DNA from: an uncultured Oscillospiraceae bacterium
GTDB taxonomy: Bacteria > Bacillota > Clostridia > Oscillospirales > Oscillospiraceae
Assembly (NCBI GenBank): GCA_934646185.1
Contig: CAKUEH010000028.1
Coordinates: forward strand, 1-30,986
Length of the DNA stretch: 30,986 bases
Direction: 5' to 3'
Part shown: positions 7,191-14,703 of the stretch, piece by piece
Numbering within the stretch: the stretch's first letter is position 1
Layout: every line of letters begins with the position of its first letter
Position numbers and translations under genes: made by a program
The notes under the pieces: model-generated
Told to the model about the DNA's origin: nothing
The model's database searches: none
The model's input: the letters and a program-made list of their open reading frames with translations, nothing else

Positions 7191-7706
7191 TCAGCCCTTT
7201 TCGCCGTTGTTTGCGATGTATATGGAGAGCCAGTTCAGAAGCTCGGGATCCTTCGGATGGTAGATCAGAAACCCGTCGTGGTGCGGCCGGCTGACGGCGA
7301 TCTGCCTGCCGGAAAGGATCAGGCTGCAGCACTCGTCCGCAGACGGCCCCCAGACCAGCATGAGCGAAACGCTTCGCCCGTCAAAGGCTCTGCCGGCGCT
7401 GACCGAGTCGATGCCCCACGGCAGAAGATTGCGGAAGTCCGCCCGGTAGCGGGTCGAGTTCAGGAGGATCAAAATGGGTTCAAACGCCGTGTCCTCCGGC
7501 GATACGTTCTGGAGCGTGTAGCTTTCCGCATAAGTTGTGCCATCCCGAACCCCGAGGAATGTCGCGGCTCCGGCGAGGCTGGTGATCGCATTCTGATCAG
7601 AAGCCGTCATCTGCTCGAATGTGTGCGGCGTCAGCCGCCAGGCAAGCAGACAGAGCAGCAGGATCGCAAGCAGCAGAAAAATACACTTTTTCGTTCCCGG
7701 ACGCAT
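7191..7706 (-). CDS. Unknown membrane-anchored protein
   Basis: A 171-residue protein with a basic start (MRPGTKK) and one hydrophobic helix (about residues 9-24: IFLLLAILLLCLLAW). No cleavage site is obvious, so it is probably anchored with about 145 residues outside. The outer part begins LTPHTFEQM and contains a CC pair (DECCSLIL) and several aromatic strands. I recognise no family. It has its own consensus promoter and a GGAGG site eight to nine bases before the ATG, and is followed by a hairpin and the ECF sigma gene on the same strand. The composition matches its neighbours. Confidence 0.7.
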   Translation of the reverse strand: MRPGTKKCIFLLLAILLLCLLAWRLTPHTFEQMTASDQNAITSLAGAATFLGVRDGTTYAESYTLQNVSPEDTAFEPILILLNSTRYRADFRNLLPWGIDSVSAGRAFDGRSVSLMLVWGPSADECCSLILSGRQIAVSRPHHDGFLIYHPKDPELLNWLSIYIANNGEKG

Positions 7707-7736
7707 ACGCAGGTCCTCCGTTCTTGTTCTGCCTGT

Positions 7737-7765
7737 AGTTTACCAGACAGCTTCCAGCTTTGCAA
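7737..7765 (-). promoter_or_regulatory. Promoter of the membrane-anchored protein
   Basis: Minus strand TTGCAA (complement of 7760-7765), 17-nt spacer, TAAACT (complement of 7737-7742), with TGG directly before the -10 as an extended element. Confidence 0.7.
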
Positions 7766-7894
7766 GACATCGATTCCTGAAGAATTGTGAAGATTGCCGC
7801 CGGCCCAGATGGTGTGCAAGAACATAAGAATGACACAATATGTTGTGATTTACACGGAAAAAGGTTAATATTTGCTTAAAACATGAGAAAAACG

Positions 7895-7923
7895 TTGAAA
7901 ATGCAAGAAAAATATGCTACTCT
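7895..7923 (+). promoter_or_regulatory. Promoter of the secreted beta-helix protein
   Basis: TTGAAA at 7895-7900, 17-nt spacer, TACTCT at 7918-7923 with an extended TGC at 7915-7917. The surrounding 100 bp are clearly richer in A and T than the coding DNA. Confidence 0.6.
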
Positions 7924-7965
7924 CTTGGTATACATAACTACTCCATAGCATGAGGAGGAATCGGA

Positions 7966-9639
7966 ATGAAGAAGAGATGGATCAGCCTGCTGCTGGTGCT
8001 TGCGCTGGTGCTGGCTGTTTGGAGCGTGTGCGCCGTCGCGGCGGACGCGCAGAAGGCGGACGAGACCGCCGAGGAAACAACGGCAGCCGAGCCTGCCGCA
8101 GAAGAACCCGCCGCGGAGGAAGTACCGGCAGAGGAAGCTCCGGCGGAGGAAGCAGTTGCTGCGGCAGAAGAAACAGAAGCGGCGGACGCGGAAGCGCCCG
8201 CAGAGGACAGCGAACAGAACCATATCCACGCTGTAAACCGCGAGGACGGCTGCGAAGAGCCTTCCTTCGCGCCTCTGACCGTGACCGGCGGCAAGCTGGA
8301 ATCCGGCTGCTATTACCTGACGGACGATCTTGCGCTGGAAGAGCCGCTCTGCGTGCCCAAAAACGGTGCGCAGGTCACGCTCTGCCTGAACGGCCACACG
8401 CTCAGCCTGGCCGACGGAGTTGAGGGCTGCATTGTCTTCCTTGCCGTGAGCGATGAAGACGCGGAGCCGTCTGTTCTCACCATCACCGACTGCAACGGCG
8501 CGGACAGCTCCAGCAATTATTACGTCGACGAGACCGGCGCGCTCGTCTTTGACGACGGCAGCTACGCCTGGCAGGAGGCCTATATCGCGGCGAGCGAAAA
8601 GAACGCGCTTGCCGGAGGCCGGATCACCGGCGCAACAGCAGGCGCGATCAGCGTGGGCGATTATAACGAGCTTTACCTGACAAACGTGAACATCATCGAC
8701 AACGCGGGCCGCTATGGCGCGGGCGTCGTCGTTGCGGAGCATGCCTCCGCCGTGCTGGACAGCTGCGTTATCGCGGGCAACCGCCTGACGGGCGAAATGA
8801 AGACCTCTGAAAAGCAGATCCTCGGCGGCGGTGTGTACTGCGCCGGTACGCTCGAGCTGAGCGGCACGACCAGCATCACCGGCAACCGCGCGCAGGACGC
8901 GCAGAACAACCTCTGGCTGGACGAGAACGCGGAGATCAAAATCGGCAATCTCGGCCTTGACAAGCAGGCGAAGATCGGCGTCAGCGGCGCGGCGGAGCAG
9001 ACCGTCCTCACCGGCTACGCGGACGATTTCTCGGACAACTTCACAAGCGACGATCTCACGCTGACCGTCAGCGCCGTTCGTGAAAACGGCTTTACCGACC
9101 TGACGCTTCAGGAGGCCGTCTATACCCTGACGCTGGATCTGGGCGAGGACAGCGAGCCCGTCACGCTTGAGGCGGAGCAGGGCAAGAGCCTCCGCGAATT
9201 GAACGTGGAGGCCCCGGAGCGCGAGAATATGCAGTTTGACGGCTGGTATACCGAAGACGGCGGGCAGGTCGACGCGGAAGCGCCGCTGCACCTGACCGGC
9301 GATACGACCCTTTCCGCGCGCTGGACGCAGGACGAGGCGCAGAGCGGCGAAGCCGCGCTCCTGACCTACGATCCCGACGCGCCCATCACAAAGCAGGAGG
9401 CGGCGAAGACGCTTTATCAGATGGCCCGCCAGCTCGGTCTGGACACGGAAGCCGGGCAGGACGTCGATCTGACGCAGTTTGAAGACGCGGACGAGATCGG
9501 CGAGGATGCGGCGGACGCCGTCCGCTGGGCCTATGCCGCCGATCTGCTCATGGAAAAGGACGGGAAGCTCCATGTTGCCGACGAGTTGACCCGGAAGGAG
9601 CTGACCCGGATGCTGGAGGATTTTCTGGATCTGATTTAA
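7966..9639 (+). CDS. Secreted beta-helix protein with InlB-type repeat and SLH-like tail
   Basis: A 557-residue exported protein. Residues 1-26 are a signal peptide (KKR, long hydrophobic core, cut near AVAADA). Residues about 30-85 are a Glu/Ala/Pro-rich stalk built on EEPAAEE-like units. Residues about 95-370 hold Asn/Gly-rich short strands of a parallel beta-helix (pectin-lyase-like fold), including NVNIIDNAGRYGAGVVV and TTSITGNRAQDAQNN. Residues about 385-450 form a Listeria-Bacteroides (InlB B) repeat with MQFDGWYTEDGG and LSARW. The last 100 residues (ITKQEAAKTLYQMARQLG ... ELTRKELTRML) look like degenerate SLH motifs that could bind cell wall. GAGGAGG lies seven bases before the ATG. 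Its stop codon overlaps that of the convergent MFS gene by four bases. It may be an adhesin or a surface polysaccharide-active protein; no catalytic residues can be named. Confidence 0.8.
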   Translation: MKKRWISLLLVLALVLAVWSVCAVAADAQKADETAEETTAAEPAAEEPAAEEVPAEEAPAEEAVAAAEETEAADAEAPAEDSEQNHIHAVNREDGCEEPSFAPLTVTGGKLESGCYYLTDDLALEEPLCVPKNGAQVTLCLNGHTLSLADGVEGCIVFLAVSDEDAEPSVLTITDCNGADSSSNYYVDETGALVFDDGSYAWQEAYIAASEKNALAGGRITGATAGAISVGDYNELYLTNVNIIDNAGRYGAGVVVAEHASAVLDSCVIAGNRLTGEMKTSEKQILGGGVYCAGTLELSGTTSITGNRAQDAQNNLWLDENAEIKIGNLGLDKQAKIGVSGAAEQTVLTGYADDFSDNFTSDDLTLTVSAVRENGFTDLTLQEAVYTLTLDLGEDSEPVTLEAEQGKSLRELNVEAPERENMQFDGWYTEDGGQVDAEAPLHLTGDTTLSARWTQDEAQSGEAALLTYDPDAPITKQEAAKTLYQMARQLGLDTEAGQDVDLTQFEDADEIGEDAADAVRWAYAADLLMEKDGKLHVADELTRKELTRMLEDFLDLI

Positions 9640-10817
9640 GCGCCGCGCTGCTTCCGCACCAGAAGCATACAGAGCAGCATCAGAAGCGGGAAAATGATGG
9701 CGGCGAGGATGCCTGCGCGGAGCGCTCCGCCGCAGGCGTCCGAGACGAGGCCCGCAAGCGTCGGGCCTCCCGCGCAGCCAAGATCACCCGCCAGCGCCAG
9801 CAGCGCGAACATCTGCGTTCCGCCTCCCCGGATGGAGGCGGATGCGCGGCTGAACGTTCCGGGCCAGAAAATGCCGACCGAGAAGCCGCACACGGCGCAG
9901 CCAAGCAGGCTCAGAACCGGAGACGGCACGAACACGATGCACAGATACGCCCCGATGCACAGCGCCGCGCAGACAGCCATATAGCGGTTTAAGTTCAGTT
10001 TTTCGCCGTATTTCCCGAAAATCAGCCGGGAAACGCCCATCATGGCCGCGAACGCCATCGGCCCTGCCAGATCGCCCACGGTCTTCGATACGCCCAGTCC
10101 CTGCTCGGCAAAGGCGGACGACCACTGGCTTACGGCCTGTTCCGACGCGCCCGCGCAGAGCATCATCAGCATGAAGAGCCAGAACACGCGGCTTTTGACG
10201 AGCGCGCGCAGCGAAAACGCCTGTTCGCCCTCGGCCTGCATCGGATAGAGCGGCGCGCCCCCGAAGAAGACCGCGTTTCCGACCGGAACGAGCGCCCATA
10301 AAAGCGCAAGGAGCTTCCAGTTTCCAATTCCGAACAGCGCGAAAAATGCCGTCGACAGCAGCACGACGCCCATATGACCCCAGCAATAGAACGAATGGAG
10401 CAGGCTCATGTGCTGTTCCTTATTCTGTGTGGGGCAGGACTCCATCACCGGGCTGACAATGACCTCCAGCAGCCCGCCGCCGACGGCGTAGATCACGACG
10501 GCGATCAGAAGCCCCGTAAACGCATCCGGCAGCGCATCCGGAAGAATGGTCAGCAGCACGAGACCGGCAGCCGAGGCAATATGCGACAGCAAAATGGCTG
10601 CGCGGTAGCCGATGCGATCCAGAAACCACGCCGAGAGCAGATCAATGCCGAGCTGAATGCAGAAATTGAGCGTAATGAGCAGCGTGATCTTCGAAAGCGG
10701 GATCTGATACGTCCGCTCGAACATGACGAACAGCAGCGGCACGAAATTGTTGACGATCGCCTGTACGATATACCCGACATAGCAGCCCAGGATCGTCCGG
10801 CGGCAGGAGTTTTGCAT
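9636..10817 (-). CDS. MFS transporter (sugar/FGHS-like)
   Basis: A 393-residue major facilitator with about 12 hydrophobic helices and a short central cytoplasmic loop (around residue 200, YPMQAEGEQAFSLRALVKS). Features are DRIGYRAAILLSH in the loop 2-3 position (in place of the usual GxxxDRxGRR) and GFSVGIFWPGTFSRASA in the C-terminal half. This pattern resembles fucose-permease-like sugar or drug:proton symporters; the substrate is unknown. The ATG has a modest GAGGT ribosome site. It has its own promoter and no same-strand partner. Confidence 0.82.
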   Translation of the reverse strand: MQNSCRRTILGCYVGYIVQAIVNNFVPLLFVMFERTYQIPLSKITLLITLNFCIQLGIDLLSAWFLDRIGYRAAILLSHIASAAGLVLLTILPDALPDAFTGLLIAVVIYAVGGGLLEVIVSPVMESCPTQNKEQHMSLLHSFYCWGHMGVVLLSTAFFALFGIGNWKLLALLWALVPVGNAVFFGGAPLYPMQAEGEQAFSLRALVKSRVFWLFMLMMLCAGASEQAVSQWSSAFAEQGLGVSKTVGDLAGPMAFAAMMGVSRLIFGKYGEKLNLNRYMAVCAALCIGAYLCIVFVPSPVLSLLGCAVCGFSVGIFWPGTFSRASASIRGGGTQMFALLALAGDLGCAGGPTLAGLVSDACGGALRAGILAAIIFPLLMLLCMLLVRKQRGA

Positions 10818-10849
10818 GGAAAATACCTCGAATTCTGTATATTACCGCC

Positions 10850-10878
10850 TTTATATCATATCCGCGCAGACTTTGCAA
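10850..10878 (-). promoter_or_regulatory. Promoter of the MFS gene
   Basis: Minus strand TTGCAA (10873-10878), 17-nt spacer, TATAAA (complement of 10850-10855), about 32 nt before the start codon. Confidence 0.7.
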
Positions 10879-10924
10879 GCGGCAGCGCGGACAAAATAAT
10901 TTTTCGCTTTACCGCGAAAAACAC

Positions 10925-10953
10925 TTGACAAACGCGCTTCACGGGAGTATACT
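10925..10953 (+). promoter_or_regulatory. Promoter of the tryptophan T-box unit
   Basis: A perfect TTGACA at 10925-10930, 17-nt spacer and TATACT at 10948-10953. Confidence 0.85.
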
Positions 10954-10959
10954 CCGTGA

Positions 10960-11190
10960 CAAGATGAAACCGTTGATGCAGACGAGTAAGCAGACAGGAT
11001 TTCTCCCAGAGAGCTGCCGAATGGTGCGAGCGCAGCAGAAAGACGTTTGCCGAATGGACTGCGGAGGGCAGGCTGAACGCGAGAGCAAGTAGGCGCTGAC
11101 GGAATCCCACCGTTACAGGGGAGGATGCGTGCAGGCGCGTCATGAGCGGACAAGGAATTGTCAATTTGGGTGGCACCGCAGAAGTTTTTC
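10960..11190 (+). promoter_or_regulatory. T-box leader, tryptophan specific (UGG specifier)
   Basis: A leader RNA that reads the charging state of tRNA(Trp) and lets transcription proceed when the tRNA is uncharged. The specifier loop lies between stems GCAG (10978-10981)/CTGC (11059-11062) and GCAGAC/GTTTGC. Its 5' side has the loop-E sequence GAGTAA and its 3' side reads CGAA then TGG at 11055-11057, the tryptophan codon. The distal AGAGAG and GGTGCGAGC features of Stem I are present. The T-box sequence TGGGTGGCACCGC is at 11167-11179 and is followed by the competing terminator. Specificity fits the downstream tryptophan synthase beta homologue. Confidence 0.92.
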
Positions 11191-11253
11191 AGACTTTTGT
11201 CCCAAGAGATCAAACCGATAACCGGTTTTCTCTGTGGACGAAGGTCTTTTTTG
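11191..11253 (+). terminator. T-box regulated terminator of the trpB-like gene
   Basis: A long hairpin: 11191-11202 pairs with 11235-11246 through G-U-rich pairs, AGAG pairs with CTCT inside it, and AAACCG pairs with CGGTTT at the tip. It is followed by TTTTTT at 11247-11252. It competes with the antiterminator that includes the T-box sequence just upstream. Confidence 0.85.
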
Positions 11254-11299
11254 TTTCCCTTTTCCCGGAGAAAGCCAACACGCGAAAGGAGAAACAACC

Positions 11300-12676
11300 A
11301 TGAAAACCGAAAACATTCCTTACAAGATCTATCTGTCTGAGTCTGAGATGCCCCAGAATTGGTACAATGTCCGCGCGGACATGAAAAACAAGCCCGCCCC
11401 GCTCGTGAATCCCGGCACGGGCAAGCCTATGGGCTTTGACGATCTGCGTCCCGTCTTCTGCGACGAGCTCATCGAGCAGGAGCTGGACAACGATACGCCG
11501 TATATCCCCATCCCGCAGGAGATCCGCGATTTCTACAAGATGTACCGTCCGTCGCCGCTCGTGCGCGCCTACTGCCTCGAGGAAAAGCTCGGCACTCCGG
11601 CGAAGATTTATTACAAATTCGAAGGCAACAACACCTCCGGCAGCCACAAGCTGAACTCCGCCATCGCCCAGGCGTATTACGCCAAGAAGCAGGGCCTCAA
11701 GGGCGTCACGACCGAGACGGGCGCCGGCCAGTGGGGCACGGCACTGTCCATGGCCTGCGCGTATCTGGGCCTTGACCTGAAGGTCTTCATGGTCAAGTGC
11801 TCGTATGAGCAGAAGCCCTTCCGCCGCGAGGTCATGCGCACCTATGGCGCGAGCGTCACACCGAGCCCGTCGAACACCACGAACGTCGGCCGCGCCATTC
11901 TCGCAAAGGATCCCGACACGACCGGCTCCCTCGGCTGCGCCATCAGCGAAGCCGTCGAGGTCGCCACGACCACGCCCGGCTACCGCTACGTGCTCGGCAG
12001 CGTCCTCAATCAGGTGCTGCTCCATCAGTCGGTCATCGGCCTGGAAACGAAGATCGCGCTCGACAAATACGGCGTCACGCCGGATATCATCATCGGCTGC
12101 GCCGGCGGCGGCTCGAACCTCGGCGGCCTGATCGCTCCGTTCATGGGCGAAAAGCTGCGCGGCGAAAAGGATTACCGCTTTATCGCCGTCGAACCCGCGT
12201 CCTGCCCCAGTTTCACGCGCGGCGTATTTGCCTACGACTTCTGCGACACCGGCATGGTCTGCCCGCTGGCAAAAATGTATACGCTCGGCAGCGGCTTCAT
12301 TCCTTCGGCCAACCACGCGGGCGGCCTGCGCTACCACGGCATGAGCCCCATCCTCTCGCAGCTGTACCACGACGGCCTGATGGAGGCCCGCAGCGTCGAG
12401 CAGACGAGCGTATTTGAGGCGGCGGAGTATTTCGCCCGCACCGAGGGCATCCTGCCCGCGCCGGAATCCAGCCACGCCATCCGCGCCGCCATCGACGAAG
12501 CGCTCAAATGCAAGGAAACAGGGGAGGAGAAGACCATCGTCTTCGGCCTGACCGGCACCGGCTACTTTGATCTTGTCGCGTATCAGCGCTTCAATGATCA
12601 TGAGATGACCGATACCATCCCGACCGACGAGCAGCTTGCCGCGAGCATCGCAAAGCTGCCGAAGGTGGCAGATTGA
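11300..12676 (+). CDS. trpB: TrpB2-type tryptophan synthase beta chain
   Basis: A 458-residue PLP enzyme of the TrpB2 (TIGR01415) branch, which condenses indole with L-serine to give tryptophan. Key features: the lysine-bearing NNTSGSHKLNSAIAQAYYA (PLP Lys in HKLN), TETGAGQWGTAL, the phosphate-cup GCAGGGSNLGG, and a C-terminal FGLTGTGYFDL. The N-terminal extension (NWYNVRADM) and the length above 450 separate it from TrpB1 (about 400). The reading frame extends upstream into the T-box terminator; the ATG at 11300 has AAGGAG and starts MKTENIPYK as the family does. No trpA or other trp gene is adjacent, so it probably salvages indole or pairs with a distant alpha chain. Control by the UGG T-box supports a real role in tryptophan supply. 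Confidence 0.92.
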   Translation: MKTENIPYKIYLSESEMPQNWYNVRADMKNKPAPLVNPGTGKPMGFDDLRPVFCDELIEQELDNDTPYIPIPQEIRDFYKMYRPSPLVRAYCLEEKLGTPAKIYYKFEGNNTSGSHKLNSAIAQAYYAKKQGLKGVTTETGAGQWGTALSMACAYLGLDLKVFMVKCSYEQKPFRREVMRTYGASVTPSPSNTTNVGRAILAKDPDTTGSLGCAISEAVEVATTTPGYRYVLGSVLNQVLLHQSVIGLETKIALDKYGVTPDIIIGCAGGGSNLGGLIAPFMGEKLRGEKDYRFIAVEPASCPSFTRGVFAYDFCDTGMVCPLAKMYTLGSGFIPSANHAGGLRYHGMSPILSQLYHDGLMEARSVEQTSVFEAAEYFARTEGILPAPESSHAIRAAIDEALKCKETGEEKTIVFGLTGTGYFDLVAYQRFNDHEMTDTIPTDEQLAASIAKLPKVAD

Positions 12677-12695
12677 ATTTTCTGCGTACATCCTG

Positions 12696-12724
12696 TTGAC
12701 ATTTGTGCGCGAGGTGTGTATAAT
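12696..12724 (+). promoter_or_regulatory. Consensus promoter of the glyA unit
   Basis: TTGACA at 12696-12701, a 17-nt spacer and TATAAT at 12719-12724: both boxes perfect. Confidence 0.9.
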
Positions 12725-12762
12725 AACGCAGTCAATCAAATACAGGACATCCGTTGATCGTC

Positions 12763-12873
12763 CTCAGAACGCGCTTGCGGACTGAGAACAGAAGGAATCT
12801 CTGGAGAACTCATTGAATTGAGTGCCGAAGGTGCAAGGCGCAAGCCGAATCTCTCAGGCAAAAGGACAGAGCC
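12763..12873 (+). promoter_or_regulatory. Glycine riboswitch, single aptamer
   Basis: The aptamer spans about 12799-12873. It has CTCTGGAGA at the 5' side, then GTGCCGAAGGTGCAAGGC, and the signature CTCTCAGGCAAAAGGACAGAG on the 3' side closing the P1 stem. Only one aptamer is visible, whereas many glycine riboswitches are tandem. Upstream, at 12763-12786, is a separate hairpin (CTCAG/CTGAG and CGC/GCG with an AA/GA internal loop) that could replace the missing aptamer as a helper ('ghost') element. It precedes glyA and is followed by a terminator, so glycine probably controls read-through. Confidence 0.9.
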
Positions 12874-12904
12874 GCAGCTACAGCTTTTGTAATACGGCAC
12901 CACA

Positions 12905-12936
12905 ATGAGCAGACCGGAGACGGCCTGCTCATTTTT
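12905..12936 (+). terminator. Expression-platform terminator of the glycine riboswitch
   Basis: 12905-12916 pairs with 12921-12932 (11 of 12 pairs) with a GAGA loop and a TTTTT run. It lies between the aptamer and the glyA ribosome site, the normal place for a regulated terminator. Confidence 0.85.
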
Positions 12937-12962
12937 ATCGTTTTATAAGGAGATCTGTCACC

Positions 12963-14219
12963 ATGGCAAACGTACTTGAAACCGGCATGAACTACCTGCA
13001 GACGCAGGATCCCGAGGTCGCGGCGTGCATTGAAAACGAATTTCGCCGTCAGAAGCAGAACATCGAGCTGATCGCGTCGGAGAACATTGCCTCTCCCGCC
13101 GTCATCGCGGCGATGGGCTCTGTTCTGACGAACAAATATGCCGAGGGCTACCCCGGCAAGCGCTATTACGGCGGCTGCGACTATGTGGACGTGCTGGAGA
13201 CGCTCGCCATGGAGCGCGCGAAAAAGCTGTTCGGCGCGGCCTATGCAAACGTGCAGCCGCACTCCGGCGCGCAGGCCAATCTGGAGGTCTACGCCGCGCT
13301 TCTGCAGCTGGGCGATACGCTCATGGGCATGGATCTTGCCAGCGGCGGCCATCTGACGCACGGCGCCCGCGTGAATCTCTCCGGCAAATACTATAACAGC
13401 ATCAGCTACGGCGTGGATCCCGTGACGGGCCGCATCGACTACGATCAAATTGAGGACATGGTCCGCCGCTACCGTCCGAAGCTGCTGGTCGCAGGCGCGT
13501 CCGCCTACCCCAGAGCCATTGATTTCAAGGCCTTTGCCGAGATCGCGCACAAAAACGGCGCGCTTCTCATGGTCGATATGGCGCATATCGCGGGCCTTGT
13601 CGCGGGCGGCCAGCACATGAGCCCCGTTCCCTATGCCGACGTCGTCACCACCACCACGCACAAGACGCTGCGCGGCCCGCGCGGCGGCATGATCCTCTCG
13701 CGGGACGAGGAATTTGCGAAAAAGCTCAACAGCGCCGTCTTCCCCGGCACGCAGGGCGGCCCGCTCATGCATGTGATCGCGGGCAAGGCCGTCTGCCTGC
13801 GCGAGGCGGCGCAGCCGGAATTCAAAACCTATGCGGAAATGGTCGTAAAAAACGCGAAAGCACTGGCAGACGCACTGCTGGCGCACGGCTTTGATCTCGT
13901 GACCGGCGGCACGGATAATCACCTGATGCTTGCCGACCTGCGGAAAAAGAACATCACCGGCAAGGATCTGCAGACGAAGCTCGACGAGGTACACATCACC
14001 GTCAACAAAAATGCCATTCCAAACGACCCGCAGAAGCCCGGCGTTACCAGCGGCGTGCGCATCGGTACGCCCGCCTGCACCACGCGCGGCTTTACGCCGG
14101 AGGACATGCCGGTCGTGGCCGACTGCATCGACAAGATCGCAACGGATTACGAGGCCAACCGCGAGTCTGTGCTCGCCGCCGTCGCGGAGCTTGTCAGAAA
14201 GCATCCGATCTACGAATAA
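12963..14219 (+). CDS. glyA: Serine hydroxymethyltransferase
   Basis: A 418-residue PLP enzyme that interconverts serine plus tetrahydrofolate with glycine plus methylene-tetrahydrofolate, the main entry to one-carbon metabolism. Family motifs: ELIASENIASPAV, NKYAEGYPGKRYYGGC, VQPHSGAQAN, LVDMAHIAGLVAGG, and the PLP-lysine segment VVTTTTHKTLRGPRGGMI. Length is typical (about 415). The ATG follows AAGGAGA. The glycine riboswitch upstream links its expression to glycine; since the enzyme can run in either direction, this may mean glycine disposal when glycine is high. The trpB-like gene upstream ends without a clear terminator, so some read-through into this leader is possible. Confidence 0.97.
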   Translation: MANVLETGMNYLQTQDPEVAACIENEFRRQKQNIELIASENIASPAVIAAMGSVLTNKYAEGYPGKRYYGGCDYVDVLETLAMERAKKLFGAAYANVQPHSGAQANLEVYAALLQLGDTLMGMDLASGGHLTHGARVNLSGKYYNSISYGVDPVTGRIDYDQIEDMVRRYRPKLLVAGASAYPRAIDFKAFAEIAHKNGALLMVDMAHIAGLVAGGQHMSPVPYADVVTTTTHKTLRGPRGGMILSRDEEFAKKLNSAVFPGTQGGPLMHVIAGKAVCLREAAQPEFKTYAEMVVKNAKALADALLAHGFDLVTGGTDNHLMLADLRKKNITGKDLQTKLDEVHITVNKNAIPNDPQKPGVTSGVRIGTPACTTRGFTPEDMPVVADCIDKIATDYEANRESVLAAVAELVRKHPIYE

Positions 14220-14247
14220 GCGCCGCCCGTCTCCGCATGCGCTTTTT
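14218..14247 (+). terminator. Probable terminator of glyA
   Basis: AAGCGC overlapping the glyA stop region (14218-14223) pairs with GCGCTT (14239-14244) across a 15-nt loop, followed by a short TTT. The stem is short, so it is only moderately convincing. Confidence 0.5.
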
Positions 14248-14311
14248 GTCGCTTTTTGTCTAAATCTTGTGCTTTCGGGCAAAATGTAACACAAATGAAA
14301 TGTTGGACGCA

Positions 14312-14340
14312 TTTACAAACCGGGCACAATATATTATGAT
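14312..14340 (+). promoter_or_regulatory. Promoter of ireB
   Basis: TTTACA at 14312-14317, 17-nt spacer, TATGAT at 14335-14340. Confidence 0.7.
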
Positions 14341-14375
14341 AGTGGCACAAGCTCAAGAGAAGGAGGCTGACCGTC

Positions 14376-14621
14376 GTGAATGACAATACCATCAAGTTTG
14401 TGGTACCGGAAGACAGCAGTGAGGAAATGAAGACCATTCTGACCGCCGTATATGGCGCCCTCAGCGAAAAAGGCTATAACCCCATCAATCAGATAGTCGG
14501 TTATCTCCTGTCCGAAGACCCCACCTACATCACCAACTACAACAATGCCCGCAGCCTGATCTGCAAGCTCGACCGTGACGAGCTGCTTCAGGAGCTGGTC
14601 AAGCATTATCTGTTTTCATAA
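14376..14621 (+). CDS. ireB: IreB family regulatory phosphoprotein (UPF0297)
   Basis: An 81-residue protein of the IreB/YrzL family. In Enterococcus, IreB is a phosphorylated target of the Ser/Thr kinase IreK and a negative regulator of cephalosporin resistance. Family features: IKFVVPEDSSEEMKTILTAV, ALSEKGYNPINQIVGYLLS, then EDPTYITNYNNARSLICKLD and a final EELLQELVKHYL-like helix. Length and layout are standard. The start is GTG with AAGGAGG at about nine bases. In many Firmicutes it precedes ruvX (yrrK) and an alaS or UPF0473 gene; here it stands alone between two terminators. Confidence 0.93.
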   Translation: MNDNTIKFVVPEDSSEEMKTILTAVYGALSEKGYNPINQIVGYLLSEDPTYITNYNNARSLICKLDRDELLQELVKHYLFS

Positions 14622-14632
14622 TGAAAAACGAT

Positions 14633-14665
14633 ACCCCGGCAGACCAATGCTGCCGGGGTTTGCTT
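14633..14665 (+). terminator. Terminator of ireB
   Basis: A 9-bp stem (14633-14641 with 14651-14659), 9-nt loop, then TTGCTTTG. It lies 11 nt after the stop codon. Confidence 0.75.
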
Positions 14666-14668
14666 TGC

Positions 14669-14700
14669 AAAAAGGACGTGCCGCGCGGCACGTCCTTTTC
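14669..14700 (-). terminator. Terminator of pheST
   Basis: A 13-bp perfect stem (14670-14682 with 14687-14699) with a GCGC loop, whose outer pairs supply the A and T runs in both directions. It lies just after the pheT stop and could also back up the ireB terminator. Confidence 0.85.
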
Positions 14701-14703
14701 CTG

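Noticed and set aside
7876..9573. Long open frame on the minus strand opposite the secreted protein (565 codons)
   Set aside because: It is rich in Arg, Gly, Leu and Val, as typical antisense translation of GC-rich DNA, has no ribosome site, and mirrors a well-supported gene with a signal peptide.
9636..9639. Four-base overlap of convergent stop codons (secreted protein and MFS gene)
   Set aside because: Real, but a simple TTAA shared stop is common in compact genomes and needs no special explanation.
10900..10920. TTTTTCGC ... GCGAAAAA inverted repeat before the tryptophan T-box promoter
   Set aside because: The stem is short and weak, with no gene clearly ending there; probably chance in an A/T-rich intergenic segment.
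11234..11299. Upstream in-frame ATG for the trpB-like gene
   Set aside because: It lies inside the T-box terminator hairpin and lacks a ribosome site; the ATG at 11300 is better supported.
11210..12739. Long minus-strand frame opposite the trpB-like gene
   Set aside because: It would have to run through the T-box terminator and all of a conserved PLP enzyme; composition is that of an antisense shadow.
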